This document shows, in pieces, positions 1-8,555 of a stretch of 64,000 nt of DNA. This DNA comes from an uncultured Clostridia bacterium. GTDB lineage: Bacteria; Bacillota; Clostridia; Saccharofermentanales; Saccharofermentanaceae. The notes below the pieces were generated by a model. It did no database searches. It worked only from the letters and a program-made list of their open reading frames with translations, and was not told where the DNA came from. The stretch lies in assembly GCA_946407705.1 (NCBI GenBank), contig CAMJPC010000001.1:124001-188000 (forward strand), given 5' to 3'. How positions within the stretch are numbered: position 1 is the stretch's first letter; each line of letters begins with the position of its first letter. Both the position numbers and the translations under genes were made by a program.

Positions 1-7
1 TCTTCAT
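1..7 (-). CDS. Start of a gene leaving the window (unknown product)
   Basis: Only the ATG and the first base or so of the next codon pair lie inside the window. The call rests on an ATG (positions 7-5) preceded on the minus strand by a purine-rich AAGGAAGGT Shine-Dalgarno-like sequence about 6 nt upstream, and on a TATAAT -10 box at 46-51. The gene lies directly downstream of a YesM/YesN pair; in Firmicutes that position is often taken by a sugar ABC solute-binding protein, but this is inference and nothing of the product can be read here. Confidence 0.4.
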
Positions 8-19
8 AATTGGACCTTC

Positions 20-114
20 CTTTCTATATTTTGTCCGTTGTAGTGATTATACAGAGTTGTTTTTGTGTAAAACTCCGACAAATTCAAATCGGTTACCCGT
101 CAAAATATAGAAAG
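20..114. repeat. 14-bp perfect inverted repeat flanking a promoter
   Basis: Arms at 20-33 (CTTTCTATATTTTG) and 101-114 (its exact reverse complement) are separated by 67 nt. The minus-strand -10 box at 46-51 lies between them. The left arm sits next to the ribosome binding site of the gene starting at position 7. It could be a looped operator pair or, in read-through RNA, a long hairpin next to the RBS. Confidence 0.6.
46..51 (-). promoter_or_regulatory. -10 box (TATAAT) for the gene leaving the left edge
   Basis: A perfect TATAAT on the minus strand lies about 39 nt before the ATG at position 7. No good -35 hexamer is found at the usual distance, as would fit an activator-dependent promoter, for example one driven by the adjacent AraC-type regulator (inference). 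Confidence 0.45.
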
Positions 115-122
115 TTGCACAA

Positions 123-1709
123 TCAGATATTCCGTCTGTACTTTGTCGGGGTACAGCCGTTTATCTCTATAAATTTAGATACAAAATAATCAATATCCTT
201 ATAACCAACTTCAGCAGCTATGTCTGCCACCTTGCGGTCGCTCTTGAGGAGCATTTCGGCAGCGGCGCTGATCCTGCAGTTATTCAGGTAGTCCTTAAAA
301 GATATTCCGTACTTCTTATGGAAAAGCTGGCCTAGATACGAACTGTTGATGTAATACATCTTGCCCAGATCCCTCAATGTCAGGTTCTCGGCATAGTGAT
401 CCTGGATATATCTTTCTACGTCCTTAAGACCTCTGTGACCGGAATCCTTCTTGAGCTGTGTCAGATAATCGGAATACTCAAGGGCGAATGTCTTGAAATG
501 CTCCTTGAAGTTTTTTCCGGGAACGAATACGTCGTCACTTATATAAAGAAGGATATTATCCTGTTCGACCGTCTCATCGATCTCAACGGCAAGGTGGATC
601 ATCCTGAACAGGAAGTAGTTGATGTTAAGGTTCAGGAATCTGTTGAAGTGGGCATTTTCCATGTTCTCGAAAAGCCTGTCTACACAAGCGCAGATCTCGT
701 CATGGTCATGCTTGATGACTGCGTTGACCAGATCGTCAGCCGCATCCTTGTGGATCATCTCCTTGGCCTGGGAATGAGGAACATACATGTCGTCATCATA
801 GAAATAGACGCTTCCGCCCTTCTGGAAGCTCCTGAAATAACGGAGCTCACAGGCACCAGTATATGAAGCGGCGAGTTTGTCCATTTCACTTACGGTCCTG
901 CCTACGAGGAGAACGACTTCCGTGGGGATATCCCTCATCGCAGCCTTCCTGAATTCCTCAAGGAATTCACGGTCGGTCTTCCCTGCTTCCTTAGCCATGG
1001 AACCGCAGTAAAGGAATCCTATCTCATAGTCTTCCTCAAAGCCTTCGGCCTCCGGAAGCAGATGGTCGCTGTATTTTCCCAGATACTCGTTGCAGTTCTG
1101 AACTATCGTCTTCTTTATCTCGGCAACTTCCTCATCCGTCATTTCCTCGAGGCTTGCGACATTGTCGATCGTGATGTGAATGAAATTCATGTCACCCTTG
1201 AGCTCCAGATTCTCAGAGACATATTCGACCTGGTGCTGGTTGGATTTTCCGTTCAGTATCGCAACGATGTACTGTACGAGGCAGGCACGCTTGAGCTTCT
1301 CGGCATGCTCCTGCAATACGTTGTCAGCGTCCTTCTTGACGCCTATCTTGCGGAGGAGCGTTACAAGCTGCTTCTGGCTGACAGGTTTTAAGAGATAATC
1401 AACTACTCCGAGCCTCAATGCAGTCTGCGCATATTCGAAATCGGAGAAGCCGCTCAAAATGACGAAATCCGTATCGACTCCGCCTTCCTCCTTGACCCTG
1501 CTGATAAGCTCAAGGCCGGTAAGTTCGGGCATTCTTATGTCCACGATGGCAAGATCGATCTTCTTGCTCTTGATTATGTTATATGCCTCAAGTCCGTTGG
1601 AAGCCGTTCCTGCGATCTCGCATCCGTATAGTTCCCAGTCGATGAGCATCTTAAGTCCCTTAAGAATGAACGGCTCGTCATCTGCCAAAAGTACCTGAAC
1701 TCTTGCCAT
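123..1709 (-). CDS. YesN-type response regulator (REC + AraC-type HTH)
   Basis: The 528-aa protein has a CheY-like receiver at residues 4-120, with the acidic pair D10/D11, phospho-acceptor D57 in the VDIRMPE motif and K108 in LLKP. After a roughly 300-residue middle region comes a C-terminal AraC-type double helix-turn-helix from about residue 430 to the end. The family is the cytoplasmic transcription activator partner of YesM-type kinases and usually controls carbohydrate uptake or envelope genes. Its ATG overlaps the kinase stop codon by one base (TAATG), so the two are translationally coupled. The gene starting at position 7 is the nearest candidate target. Confidence 0.93.
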   Translation of the reverse strand: MARVQVLLADDEPFILKGLKMLIDWELYGCEIAGTASNGLEAYNIIKSKKIDLAIVDIRMPELTGLELISRVKEEGGVDTDFVILSGFSDFEYAQTALRLGVVDYLLKPVSQKQLVTLLRKIGVKKDADNVLQEHAEKLKRACLVQYIVAILNGKSNQHQVEYVSENLELKGDMNFIHITIDNVASLEEMTDEEVAEIKKTIVQNCNEYLGKYSDHLLPEAEGFEEDYEIGFLYCGSMAKEAGKTDREFLEEFRKAAMRDIPTEVVLLVGRTVSEMDKLAASYTGACELRYFRSFQKGGSVYFYDDDMYVPHSQAKEMIHKDAADDLVNAVIKHDHDEICACVDRLFENMENAHFNRFLNLNINYFLFRMIHLAVEIDETVEQDNILLYISDDVFVPGKNFKEHFKTFALEYSDYLTQLKKDSGHRGLKDVERYIQDHYAENLTLRDLGKMYYINSSYLGQLFHKKYGISFKDYLNNCRISAAAEMLLKSDRKVADIAAEVGYKDIDYFVSKFIEINGCTPTKYRRNI

Positions 1710-3535
1710 TAGCTTTCTCCCCCATCTGCCGGCTGGGCATCAAAATGCTTCAGCGGCATTGTGATCTTGATATAAGTGCCTATCTTCTCCTCGCTCTCGA
1801 AAATGAAATCAACGTCATCACCTGCAATGAGCTTGGTTCTGAGGCATGCATTTAATATTCCGATGTGCTTGTTCTTCTTGAGATCGGCGAAGGTACATTC
1901 ACGCATTTTTCTCTGCATGCGTTCCGCACTGGCGGTGTCCATGCCTGCACCCGTATCCTCGACTTCAAGGATCAGTTTGTCGCCGGATGCTTGCGCGTTG
2001 ATCATGATGAGAACATCCTTTGTCTTTTTCTCTGCACCGTGTACGCAGGCATTTTCGACAAAAGTTGCAAGTGTCAGTTTAGGTATCGAAGCATCGTTTA
2101 CCTCATCAGCGACGTTTATTGAGAACGAAAATCTGTCACCGAATCTGTACTGCTGAAGCTTAAGGTAGTTCTTTATGAAGCCCATCTCTTTATAAAGCGG
2201 GATAACGTCCTCGGTCCATTCAACGACGTCACGCTCAAGAGTTGCAAGACGCTCGATCATGGCGGCTGTCTCATTTTCGCCCTTGATGACGCTGTGCATC
2301 CTGACGTTCTCCAGGCAGTTGAAAAGGAAGTGCGGATTGATCTGCATGCGCATGGCAAGCAGTTCTGCCTGCTGTTTCTCGATCTCCGTTTCCTGATAGA
2401 CGAGTTTATCCTCGTAGATCGTCTTGATAAGCTTTCTGTTCCTCATAACCAGGTCATTATATCCGTTCATGAGGTGAGCGATCTCATCGGTACCCTCGAC
2501 GTTGTTAACCGTTACGAGTCCGACATTGTCATTTCCGCTCTCGAAAACCTTGTCGAGCTGCCAGAGCCTGTTAGTGAAAGACTTGTTTATCAGTCTGACC
2601 AGCAGGAGCGGGATAAGGATATTAAGCAAAATCACCAGTATTACGAGCAAGGCGTGATTCTTAAGAGCTCCCGCCACAACATTGCCGTTATCCGGGAATA
2701 CCATGACCGTGTAGGTCTTTCCCATGTAATCAACTTCACTTATGTAGCCTGCTTTCCTTCTGTCAGCGTCATTGATCGAAGAATACGGGCTGTAGATGTT
2801 GGATTGTCCGTCAGTTGACAATACTATCTTGTCGCCGTCACAGATATAAGCCAGCATTCCGTATTTTCTCGTGGAGAAGTTCGACATGAGCAGCGGGTAG
2901 TCAAGATTGATTACCAGCAGTTTTTTAATGTCGGAATTCTTGTAGTAATCAAGCCATCTGACGAGCTTTAACTGCTTGGTCTTTGTCTGGTTGGCTCCGC
3001 CCTCTCCTTCTTCCATGAAATAGAAGATGAGCTGTGTCTTGTAATCGGATGAGATGAATTCCCTGTACCAGTTGATATCCTTAACGGAATCAAGCGTATA
3101 TACGTTACCGCCCGATGTTATCGTGTTATTGTCAGACACGAAGATGAATCGCGACATGTTAGGCAGATAAAGTGCTGACAGTCCCTTCTGGTTGATGAAA
3201 TCATAATACTGGGCGTAGTAATCGGCATTATCATCAAACTTCGTATCGAGGAAGTTGTATATCGACATGTCAACATATAAGTTGTTTGATACGTCCGATG
3301 CCGTTTTTACGGATGAAATGAAATCCGCGGATACGTTGATCGCAACGTTTTTCATATCCTCGTTGAACTGGGCACGTTCGTTCGAAATGATCATCGTAAG
3401 AATAACGCCGTCAGTCAGGAGCAGCGGGAAAAGAACGCAGAAGAAATAAAGGAGCAGCAGCTTCCTGTTGAGGGTAAGGTTATTTAAAAAACCTACCAGC
3501 TTGTCTTCCAGTTTGTTTTTCTTGAACGTGATCAT
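1709..3535 (-). CDS. YesM-type sensor histidine kinase
   Basis: The 608-aa membrane kinase has a transmembrane helix near residues 27-51, an extracellular sensor region of about 240 residues, a second helix near 292-314, a HAMP-like linker, and a His_kinase region with the hallmark NPHFLFNCLE motif, whose His is the phosphorylation site. An N-box (FVENACVHG) and a G-box (DTGAGM) form the ATP-binding domain. This HPK7 layout is typical of YesM/LytS-like kinases. It lies 12 nt after the J-like membrane protein and overlaps the response regulator start. The RBS is weak, so translation probably depends on coupling to the upstream gene. Confidence 0.92.
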   Translation of the reverse strand: MITFKKNKLEDKLVGFLNNLTLNRKLLLLYFFCVLFPLLLTDGVILTMIISNERAQFNEDMKNVAINVSADFISSVKTASDVSNNLYVDMSIYNFLDTKFDDNADYYAQYYDFINQKGLSALYLPNMSRFIFVSDNNTITSGGNVYTLDSVKDINWYREFISSDYKTQLIFYFMEEGEGGANQTKTKQLKLVRWLDYYKNSDIKKLLVINLDYPLLMSNFSTRKYGMLAYICDGDKIVLSTDGQSNIYSPYSSINDADRRKAGYISEVDYMGKTYTVMVFPDNGNVVAGALKNHALLVILVILLNILIPLLLVRLINKSFTNRLWQLDKVFESGNDNVGLVTVNNVEGTDEIAHLMNGYNDLVMRNRKLIKTIYEDKLVYQETEIEKQQAELLAMRMQINPHFLFNCLENVRMHSVIKGENETAAMIERLATLERDVVEWTEDVIPLYKEMGFIKNYLKLQQYRFGDRFSFSINVADEVNDASIPKLTLATFVENACVHGAEKKTKDVLIMINAQASGDKLILEVEDTGAGMDTASAERMQRKMRECTFADLKKNKHIGILNACLRTKLIAGDDVDFIFESEEKIGTYIKITMPLKHFDAQPADGGES

Positions 3536-3547
3536 ACGGACATTCTA

Positions 3548-4546
3548 TCACAGGCCTTTAAGCATCGCGGTTATGATGGCGGCTGATTCGTCCTGGTCCT
3601 TGCTCAATACGTTTATGCCGATAACAACCGTAGCAGGCTGCTTCTTCCAGTAATTCGTGTAACCCAGTTTCCTGACCATGTCTTCGTCTTCTATGAGAAG
3701 ACCGACCATTATCTTTGCATCGGAATAATTAGAAAGATCCGCTTCCTTGTCGCTTAAGTCATAACCCTTGCTCCTTCTGTAATCCGCGATCAGTTTCCTG
3801 TATTCCTTCTCGCTCATATACATGGGAGTAAGCTTCTTGTACGTCTCTTCGGGAAGAGTCTTTTCAAGGCTCTCGTAAAGCTTCGTACAATCCGTGAAAT
3901 AGTCAAAGAAATAAGGCATCGTGGCCTTGTCGGTCACAAGAACATTTGCGCCTGAATAAAGCGAGGTTATCGAAGCCTGGTTCGTAAAGATATCCTCATC
4001 CTGTCCCTCATCGTTTACGACCACATAGTTGTAAGTCATAAGGTTAGGATACTTGTGTCCAAGTTCCCTGACTATCTTGTCATAGTATTCTTCGGTGTGC
4101 TCGAAATTTCCGATCGATATGATCCCGCAGTCCTGACGCGGTTTGAAGAAGAAAGTGTAGATCAGAAAAGCCGACACTATGACTGCCACTACTGCAGCAA
4201 CATAGTATTTCCAGGTATAGGAGACATAGTTCTTCCACTCCGCTTTGGTCTTGCCCATGAACTGCTTCTCATGAGACCTCGCCTCCGCCGCCTGTTCTCT
4301 CAGGTCGCGGTTGCCCGTAGCGATATCGTAAGCAGCGGAAAGGTCTGCCATCTTCTGCTCGGCTTCATCGCCGCGCATCACCCTGTATTTCTTTGAAAGC
4401 TGCCAGAATCTGTTTTCGATGGCTTCCTTATCGGCATCAGCCGGAAGACCGAGGAATTCTATTGCTTCTTCCCTGGTCATCTTTGTGACCTTCTCGCTTG
4501 CTCCGTCCTCCGGAAGGATTCCTGCCTTCTTGTTCCCGTTATCCAT
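3548..4546 (-). CDS. Membrane protein with degenerate N-terminal J-domain
   Basis: In this 332-aa protein, residues 26-80 look like a J-domain (EAIEFLGLPADADKEAIE, then a helix ending SKKYR and a final helix with AAYDIATG). However, the HPD tripeptide needed to stimulate DnaK is absent: the sequence reads YRVM at 54-57. A single transmembrane helix follows at about 112-134, then a roughly 200-residue extracytoplasmic domain that I do not recognise. It is likely a type II membrane protein with a cytoplasmic J-like domain. It sits 9 nt after the HTH-like gene and 12 nt before the YesM kinase, in the same operon, which suggests a role in sensing or assembling the system, but no function can be assigned. 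Confidence 0.85.
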   Translation of the reverse strand: MDNGNKKAGILPEDGASEKVTKMTREEAIEFLGLPADADKEAIENRFWQLSKKYRVMRGDEAEQKMADLSAAYDIATGNRDLREQAAEARSHEKQFMGKTKAEWKNYVSYTWKYYVAAVVAVIVSAFLIYTFFFKPRQDCGIISIGNFEHTEEYYDKIVRELGHKYPNLMTYNYVVVNDEGQDEDIFTNQASITSLYSGANVLVTDKATMPYFFDYFTDCTKLYESLEKTLPEETYKKLTPMYMSEKEYRKLIADYRRSKGYDLSDKEADLSNYSDAKIMVGLLIEDEDMVRKLGYTNYWKKQPATVVIGINVLSKDQDESAAIITAMLKGL

Positions 4547-4555
4547 TTAAGTAAT

Positions 4556-5185
4556 TCAGCCTCCGATAAGTTCTTCATCCATTTCCAGAAGCACTCCGTT
4601 GATCTCCCTGATATCGTATCTGCCCTTCATAATGAAGTACGTCAATACGAGATCTCCCCTGCTGCCGTCAGACAAAGCGTAACCGGCCTTCATAAGCAGA
4701 GCATTCGTCTCTTCAAGGTTCATCTTAAGTGCTATTGCAAACGCAAGAACAGTCTTTTTCCTTGGATGATAATTCACATCGCTTCTGATCTTCGAAAAGA
4801 GCTTGCGGTCGATGTTTGCCGCTTTGTAGCATTCAGCGTCGGTAATGCCTCTCTCGTCTATCTTTCTGAGAAGCATCTGAGTAAAGCTCTCATCTATCTT
4901 TTTATCAATGAATTCATCTATGCTGCTTTCAGCTTCTTCACAAGCGGCGCTTGCCTCAGCCATTCCGGCAGGGATCATGCCTTTGGGCATGGCCTGTTCT
5001 GCAACAGTCATGCGTCCTAAAGAATTCTGCCCTTTCTTCCTGATGCCGAACAATGACAGACCGGATCTTGAAGTGGCAGCGGCCTGCGCCGCTCCCATCA
5101 TCCGGTCATTCGCCACGAACGGAGGTCTATACCGTTCTTCTACAAACTGTAAGACTTCATTCAGAAGAGTCTGGTTTACGGTCAT
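4556..5185 (-). CDS. HTH-like C-terminal domain protein of unknown function
   Basis: The N-terminal 90 residues of this 209-aa soluble protein are low in recognisable features and rich in Ala/Met/Gly. Residues 95-205 form a compact all-helical domain ([37 protein letters not shown]-like turns) that resembles lambda-repressor-type HTH modules. Similar modules occur at the C-terminus of macrodomain and other proteins in Clostridia (recollection of the family, not searched). It is packed between the lipoprotein (9 nt) and the J-like membrane protein (9 nt). A regulatory or adaptor role is possible. Confidence 0.8.
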   Translation of the reverse strand: MTVNQTLLNEVLQFVEERYRPPFVANDRMMGAAQAAATSRSGLSLFGIRKKGQNSLGRMTVAEQAMPKGMIPAGMAEASAACEEAESSIDEFIDKKIDESFTQMLLRKIDERGITDAECYKAANIDRKLFSKIRSDVNYHPRKKTVLAFAIALKMNLEETNALLMKAGYALSDGSRGDLVLTYFIMKGRYDIREINGVLLEMDEELIGG

Positions 5186-5194
5186 CTTATCTGA

Positions 5195-6550
5195 TCATGC
5201 TCCCTTCATGGAACAGTTGATGACCATCATGTTATTGTCCTTGGTCTTCAGCACAAGCCACTCGGCATTATAGTTTCCCTTTGATGCACGCAGGCGGTAG
5301 AAAGGAAATATGTCACCTGCAATGCAATTAAACTGGTATATGGTTCCGGCTTTTGTCCGGATCTTGAAGACCTCGTTCTCGGCAGCAAAGCTGTCCGTAT
5401 TCATGTCCCAAGAGCCTTTCTCGAGGATTACCGTAACATCATCTGAATCGCATACGAATCTCATGTCGGTTCCGGTTCCGCTGCAGAGTACGGTAACGAC
5501 ATTTCCGAGAGCCGAATACTCGGGGCTTTCAGGATTCAAATAAACGGTAATGCCGAATTTGCCCGCAACTTCCGCGACTCCGACAGATGACGTGGGGGTA
5601 GAATCCTCTTCGTTGCAGTTAGTCCAGGTGACTTCCTTAACCGTATATTCCTTTGCTGCAGAGAGTTCTTTCATCTTTTCGTCAGAGATCTCTTCGGCAC
5701 CAAGTGATTTAAGCTTGTCGATAAGCTGCTCTTCAAGCTTTTTATCGTCCTCGGAGTCAGAGAGTTTTCCGATGGAGAACTTTACCCTGCCTTCGGAAAT
5801 ATACTCGCGGACGAAGAAATCCATGGGGAGCTGTTCATATCCGTCGACTGACACTTCTTCAGATCTGGTCAGGTGCTTGATGATGCCTGCGGCAGCAGGC
5901 CCCTTGTATTCGTTATATGTGAAGGCCTCGCTGCACTTACCGCCGTTCTCGAGTTTGATCAGCACGGTCTTGTTGATTCCGGCAGACGTAACGGTCTCTG
6001 ATCTGAGATAACCGCTGTCATAGAGCCTGTATTCGTCAGCTCTGATCTGCTCGATGATCGCGTTCATCACCAGACCTCCGTCCTGATAAGCAAACATGCA
6101 GATCGCAGAATACTGACCTTCGGCAAGATTGCCGAAGCAGATGGCCATCTCGCTTATGCCGTCTCCTCCGCAGTCAAGGACTACATATCGTGCTCTTGAG
6201 CCTGTGGAAGAGTCGTATCTCAGTGCCTTCTTCAATTCATCAAAGGTATATGTTCCGTATGTAAGATCGATATAGTATCTGCCGCTGTCCTTCTCAAAGC
6301 ATCCGGCTGTCGATACCGAATTCTTTCCGAGGATGAAGTCGGCATAAGCCTGTATTGCCGCTTCAGCGGGATTAGAAGCAGTCGTCTCGACCGGAGCTGT
6401 CTGCGTAGTCTCCTGTGCGGTGGCAGCAGCCGTTGTAGCGGCAGGTGCCTGTACAGGATTAGTCGTAAGCGGCGGGAAATATGAGCATCCGGCAAAAACG
6501 GATGCGCTTAACATAATACAAGCTGCGATAACGACATTTTTACTCTTCAT
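5195..6550 (-). CDS. Hypothetical lipoprotein
   Basis: The 451-aa exported protein has a signal peptide and a lipobox VFAGC with the lipidated Cys at 22. A Thr/Ala/Pro-rich linker (about 30-65) is followed by a roughly 380-residue domain not recognised. The start is supported by GGAGG 9 nt upstream. It is the first gene of a five-gene minus-strand operon that ends with a YesM/YesN two-component system. That placement would suit an extracytoplasmic ligand-binding or wall-associated component feeding the kinase, but that is inference from gene order only. Confidence 0.85.
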   Translation of the reverse strand: MKSKNVVIAACIMLSASVFAGCSYFPPLTTNPVQAPAATTAAATAQETTQTAPVETTASNPAEAAIQAYADFILGKNSVSTAGCFEKDSGRYYIDLTYGTYTFDELKKALRYDSSTGSRARYVVLDCGGDGISEMAICFGNLAEGQYSAICMFAYQDGGLVMNAIIEQIRADEYRLYDSGYLRSETVTSAGINKTVLIKLENGGKCSEAFTYNEYKGPAAAGIIKHLTRSEEVSVDGYEQLPMDFFVREYISEGRVKFSIGKLSDSEDDKKLEEQLIDKLKSLGAEEISDEKMKELSAAKEYTVKEVTWTNCNEEDSTPTSSVGVAEVAGKFGITVYLNPESPEYSALGNVVTVLCSGTGTDMRFVCDSDDVTVILEKGSWDMNTDSFAAENEVFKIRTKAGTIYQFNCIAGDIFPFYRLRASKGNYNAEWLVLKTKDNNMMVINCSMKGA

Positions 6551-6632
6551 TGGATCATTCCTCCGAGATAAATGCAGAATACCTTTATTTTATTAATTAG
6601 TATCCTCGATATTCTACCAAATAAACGGACTC

Positions 6633-6665
6633 AAAAAAACAGGCGGCGCATTTTATGCACCGCCC
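6633..6665 (-). terminator. Rho-independent terminator after the GGGtGRT gene
   Basis: On the minus strand a 10-bp stem (GGCGGTGCAT pairing with ATGCGCCGCC, one G-U pair) with a short A-rich loop is followed by a run of seven T residues after TG. It lies 27 nt after the stop codon of the GGGtGRT gene. Confidence 0.85.
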
Positions 6666-6691
6666 GTATGATTTATTCTTTGTTCTTTAGA

Positions 6692-7714
6692 TCAGAACTT
6701 GCCTGCTTTAGCAGCTTCCTCAACAGAAACAGCTGTGGAAACGGTCATACCGACCATCGGGTTGTTGCCGGCACCGATGAGACCCATCATCTCAACGTGA
6801 GCAGGAACTGAAGAAGAACCTGCAAACTGAGCATCAGAGTGCATACGGCCCATTGTATCGGTCATACCGTAAGAAGCGGGACCTGCAGCCATGTTATCAG
6901 GGTGAAGCGTACGGCCCGTACCACCGCCTGATGCAACGGAGAAGTACTTCTTGCCTGCCTCGAGGCGCTCCTTCTTGTATGTACCTGCAACAGGGTGCTG
7001 GAATCTTGTCGGGTTGGTGGAGTTACCTGTGATGGAAACGTCAACGTTCTCCTTCCAGAGGATGGCAACACCTTCCTGAACGTCGTCTGCACCATAGCAG
7101 TTGACCTTAGCTCTCGGGGAATCAGCGTTCTTTGAGTAGCATGTTCTGGAGAGTTCCTTGAGCTCGCCTGTCTTGTAGTCATACTCAGTCTCAACATATG
7201 TGAAGCCGTTGATTCTGGAGATGATCTTAGCAGCATCCTTTCCGAGACCGTCAAGGATGACTCTGAGAGGCTTCTGACGGACACGGTTAGCCTTCTCGGC
7301 AATACCGATAGCGCCCTCAGCAGCTGCGAATGACTCGTGGCCTGCGAGGAATGCGAAGCACTCTGTGTCCTCTTCGAGGAGCATCTTGCCGAGGTTACCG
7401 TGACCAAGACCAACCTTACGTCTGTCAGCAACGGAACCGGGAATGCAGAAAGCCTGGAGGCCTTCGCCGATTGCAGCAGCAGCGTCAGCAGCTCTGCGGC
7501 AGTTCTTCTTGATAGCGATAGCAGCACCTACTGTGTAAGCCCACTTAGCGTTCTCGAAGCAGATAGGCTGAATGCCTTCGATGAGGTGATAAACATCAAG
7601 ACCTGCATCTTTTGTGATCTTCTCAGCTTCTTCGATGGAAGCGATTCCATATTCAGCAAGCTTAGCGTTGATCTGGGGGAGTCTTCTCTCGTATGATTCA
7701 AATAAATCTGCCAT
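6692..7714 (-). CDS. GGGtGRT family protein
   Basis: The 340-aa soluble protein has the signature GGGTGRTLHPDNMA near residue 265, which names the family. The family is widespread in anaerobic Bacteria and Archaea and nearly always lies next to a NifU-like iron-sulfur scaffold, as here. The biochemical activity is not established. Length is typical and both ends are well conserved. It sits 13 nt downstream of the scaffold gene and shares its promoter at 8483-8511. The linkage suggests a role in Fe-S assembly or in a reaction that depends on it. Confidence 0.92.
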   Translation of the reverse strand: MADLFESYERRLPQINAKLAEYGIASIEEAEKITKDAGLDVYHLIEGIQPICFENAKWAYTVGAAIAIKKNCRRAADAAAAIGEGLQAFCIPGSVADRRKVGLGHGNLGKMLLEEDTECFAFLAGHESFAAAEGAIGIAEKANRVRQKPLRVILDGLGKDAAKIISRINGFTYVETEYDYKTGELKELSRTCYSKNADSPRAKVNCYGADDVQEGVAILWKENVDVSITGNSTNPTRFQHPVAGTYKKERLEAGKKYFSVASGGGTGRTLHPDNMAAGPASYGMTDTMGRMHSDAQFAGSSSVPAHVEMMGLIGAGNNPMVGMTVSTAVSVEEAAKAGKF

Positions 7715-7727
7715 TTGTCATTCCTCC

Positions 7728-8420
7728 TTATTCCTTGCGCGGGTCGATGAACTTAACGGCATCATCAACACGTCCATACTTACCGGAAGCCTTTTCAAGA
7801 GCTGTAGCGGCATCGTCACCCTTCTTGATGAAGTCCATCATCTTACCGAAGTTAACGAACTTGTAGCCGATGATCTCGTCGTTCTCGTCGATAGCGAGCT
7901 CTGTGATATAGCCGTCTGTAAGCTCAAGGTAACGGGGACCCTTAGCGAGTGTACCGTATGTTGTACCTACCATTGAACGAGCGCCCTTACCGAGGTCCTC
8001 AAGACCAGCACCGATCTGGAGTCCTTCTTCAGAGAAAGCACTCTGAGTTCTACCATAAACGATCTGGAGGAAGAGCTCTCTCATTGCTGTGTTGATAGCG
8101 TCGCAAACAAGGTCTGTGTTGAGAGCTTCGAGGACTGTGAGGCCCGGGAGGATCTCAGATGCCATAGCAGCGGAGTGTGTCATACCGGAGCAGCCGATTG
8201 TCTCAACCAATGCCTCCTGGATGATACCGTCCTTAACGTTGAGGGACAGCTTGCAAGCACCCTGCTGAGGAGCGCACCAGCCGATACCGTGTGTGTAACC
8301 GGAGATGTCCTTAACATCCTTTGCGCTAACCCACTTTGCTTCCTCAGGGATCGGTGCAGCACCGTGATGAACACCCTGATGAACAGAGCACATGTTCTTG
8401 ATCTCTGTTGAATAAATCAT
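7728..8420 (-). CDS. NifU-like iron-sulfur cluster assembly scaffold
   Basis: The 230-aa protein is related to the IscU/NifU N-terminal scaffold. Candidate cluster-ligand cysteines occur in GIGWCAPQQGACKL and in the conserved TIGCSGMTHSAAMASE segment. It belongs to the variant that pairs with GGGtGRT proteins, with a longer C-terminus than IscU. The RBS AAAGGAG lies 7 nt before the ATG. It is the first gene of a two-gene operon with a consensus sigma-A promoter that overlaps the mgtE terminator. Confidence 0.9.
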   Translation of the reverse strand: MIYSTEIKNMCSVHQGVHHGAAPIPEEAKWVSAKDVKDISGYTHGIGWCAPQQGACKLSLNVKDGIIQEALVETIGCSGMTHSAAMASEILPGLTVLEALNTDLVCDAINTAMRELFLQIVYGRTQSAFSEEGLQIGAGLEDLGKGARSMVGTTYGTLAKGPRYLELTDGYITELAIDENDEIIGYKFVNFGKMMDFIKKGDDAATALEKASGKYGRVDDAVKFIDPRKE

Positions 8421-8482
8421 GTTATTTCTCCTTTCCTTTCAAGGAATTTGTAGGTGGAATTTTAATTGATTTCCGAATTGTA

Positions 8483-8511
8483 ATTATATAAAAGCAAAAG
8501 GGGCTTTTCAA
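8483..8511 (-). promoter_or_regulatory. Sigma-A promoter of the NifU-like/GGGtGRT operon
   Basis: TTGAAA and TATAAT are separated by exactly 17 nt on the minus strand, about 62 nt before the ATG. The -35 and much of the spacer lie inside the 3' half of the mgtE terminator hairpin, so one stretch serves as stop signal for mgtE and start signal for the next operon. Confidence 0.8.
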
Positions 8512-8532
8512 CACAAAATCGTTCAAAGCCCC
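8488..8532 (-). terminator. Rho-independent terminator of mgtE
   Basis: On the minus strand GGGGCTTT (8532-8525) pairs with AAAGCCCC ending at 8500, followed by TTTTGCTTTT. It lies 23 nt after the mgtE stop codon. Confidence 0.8.
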
Positions 8533-8555
8533 TATATATAATTTTTATTTTTGCG

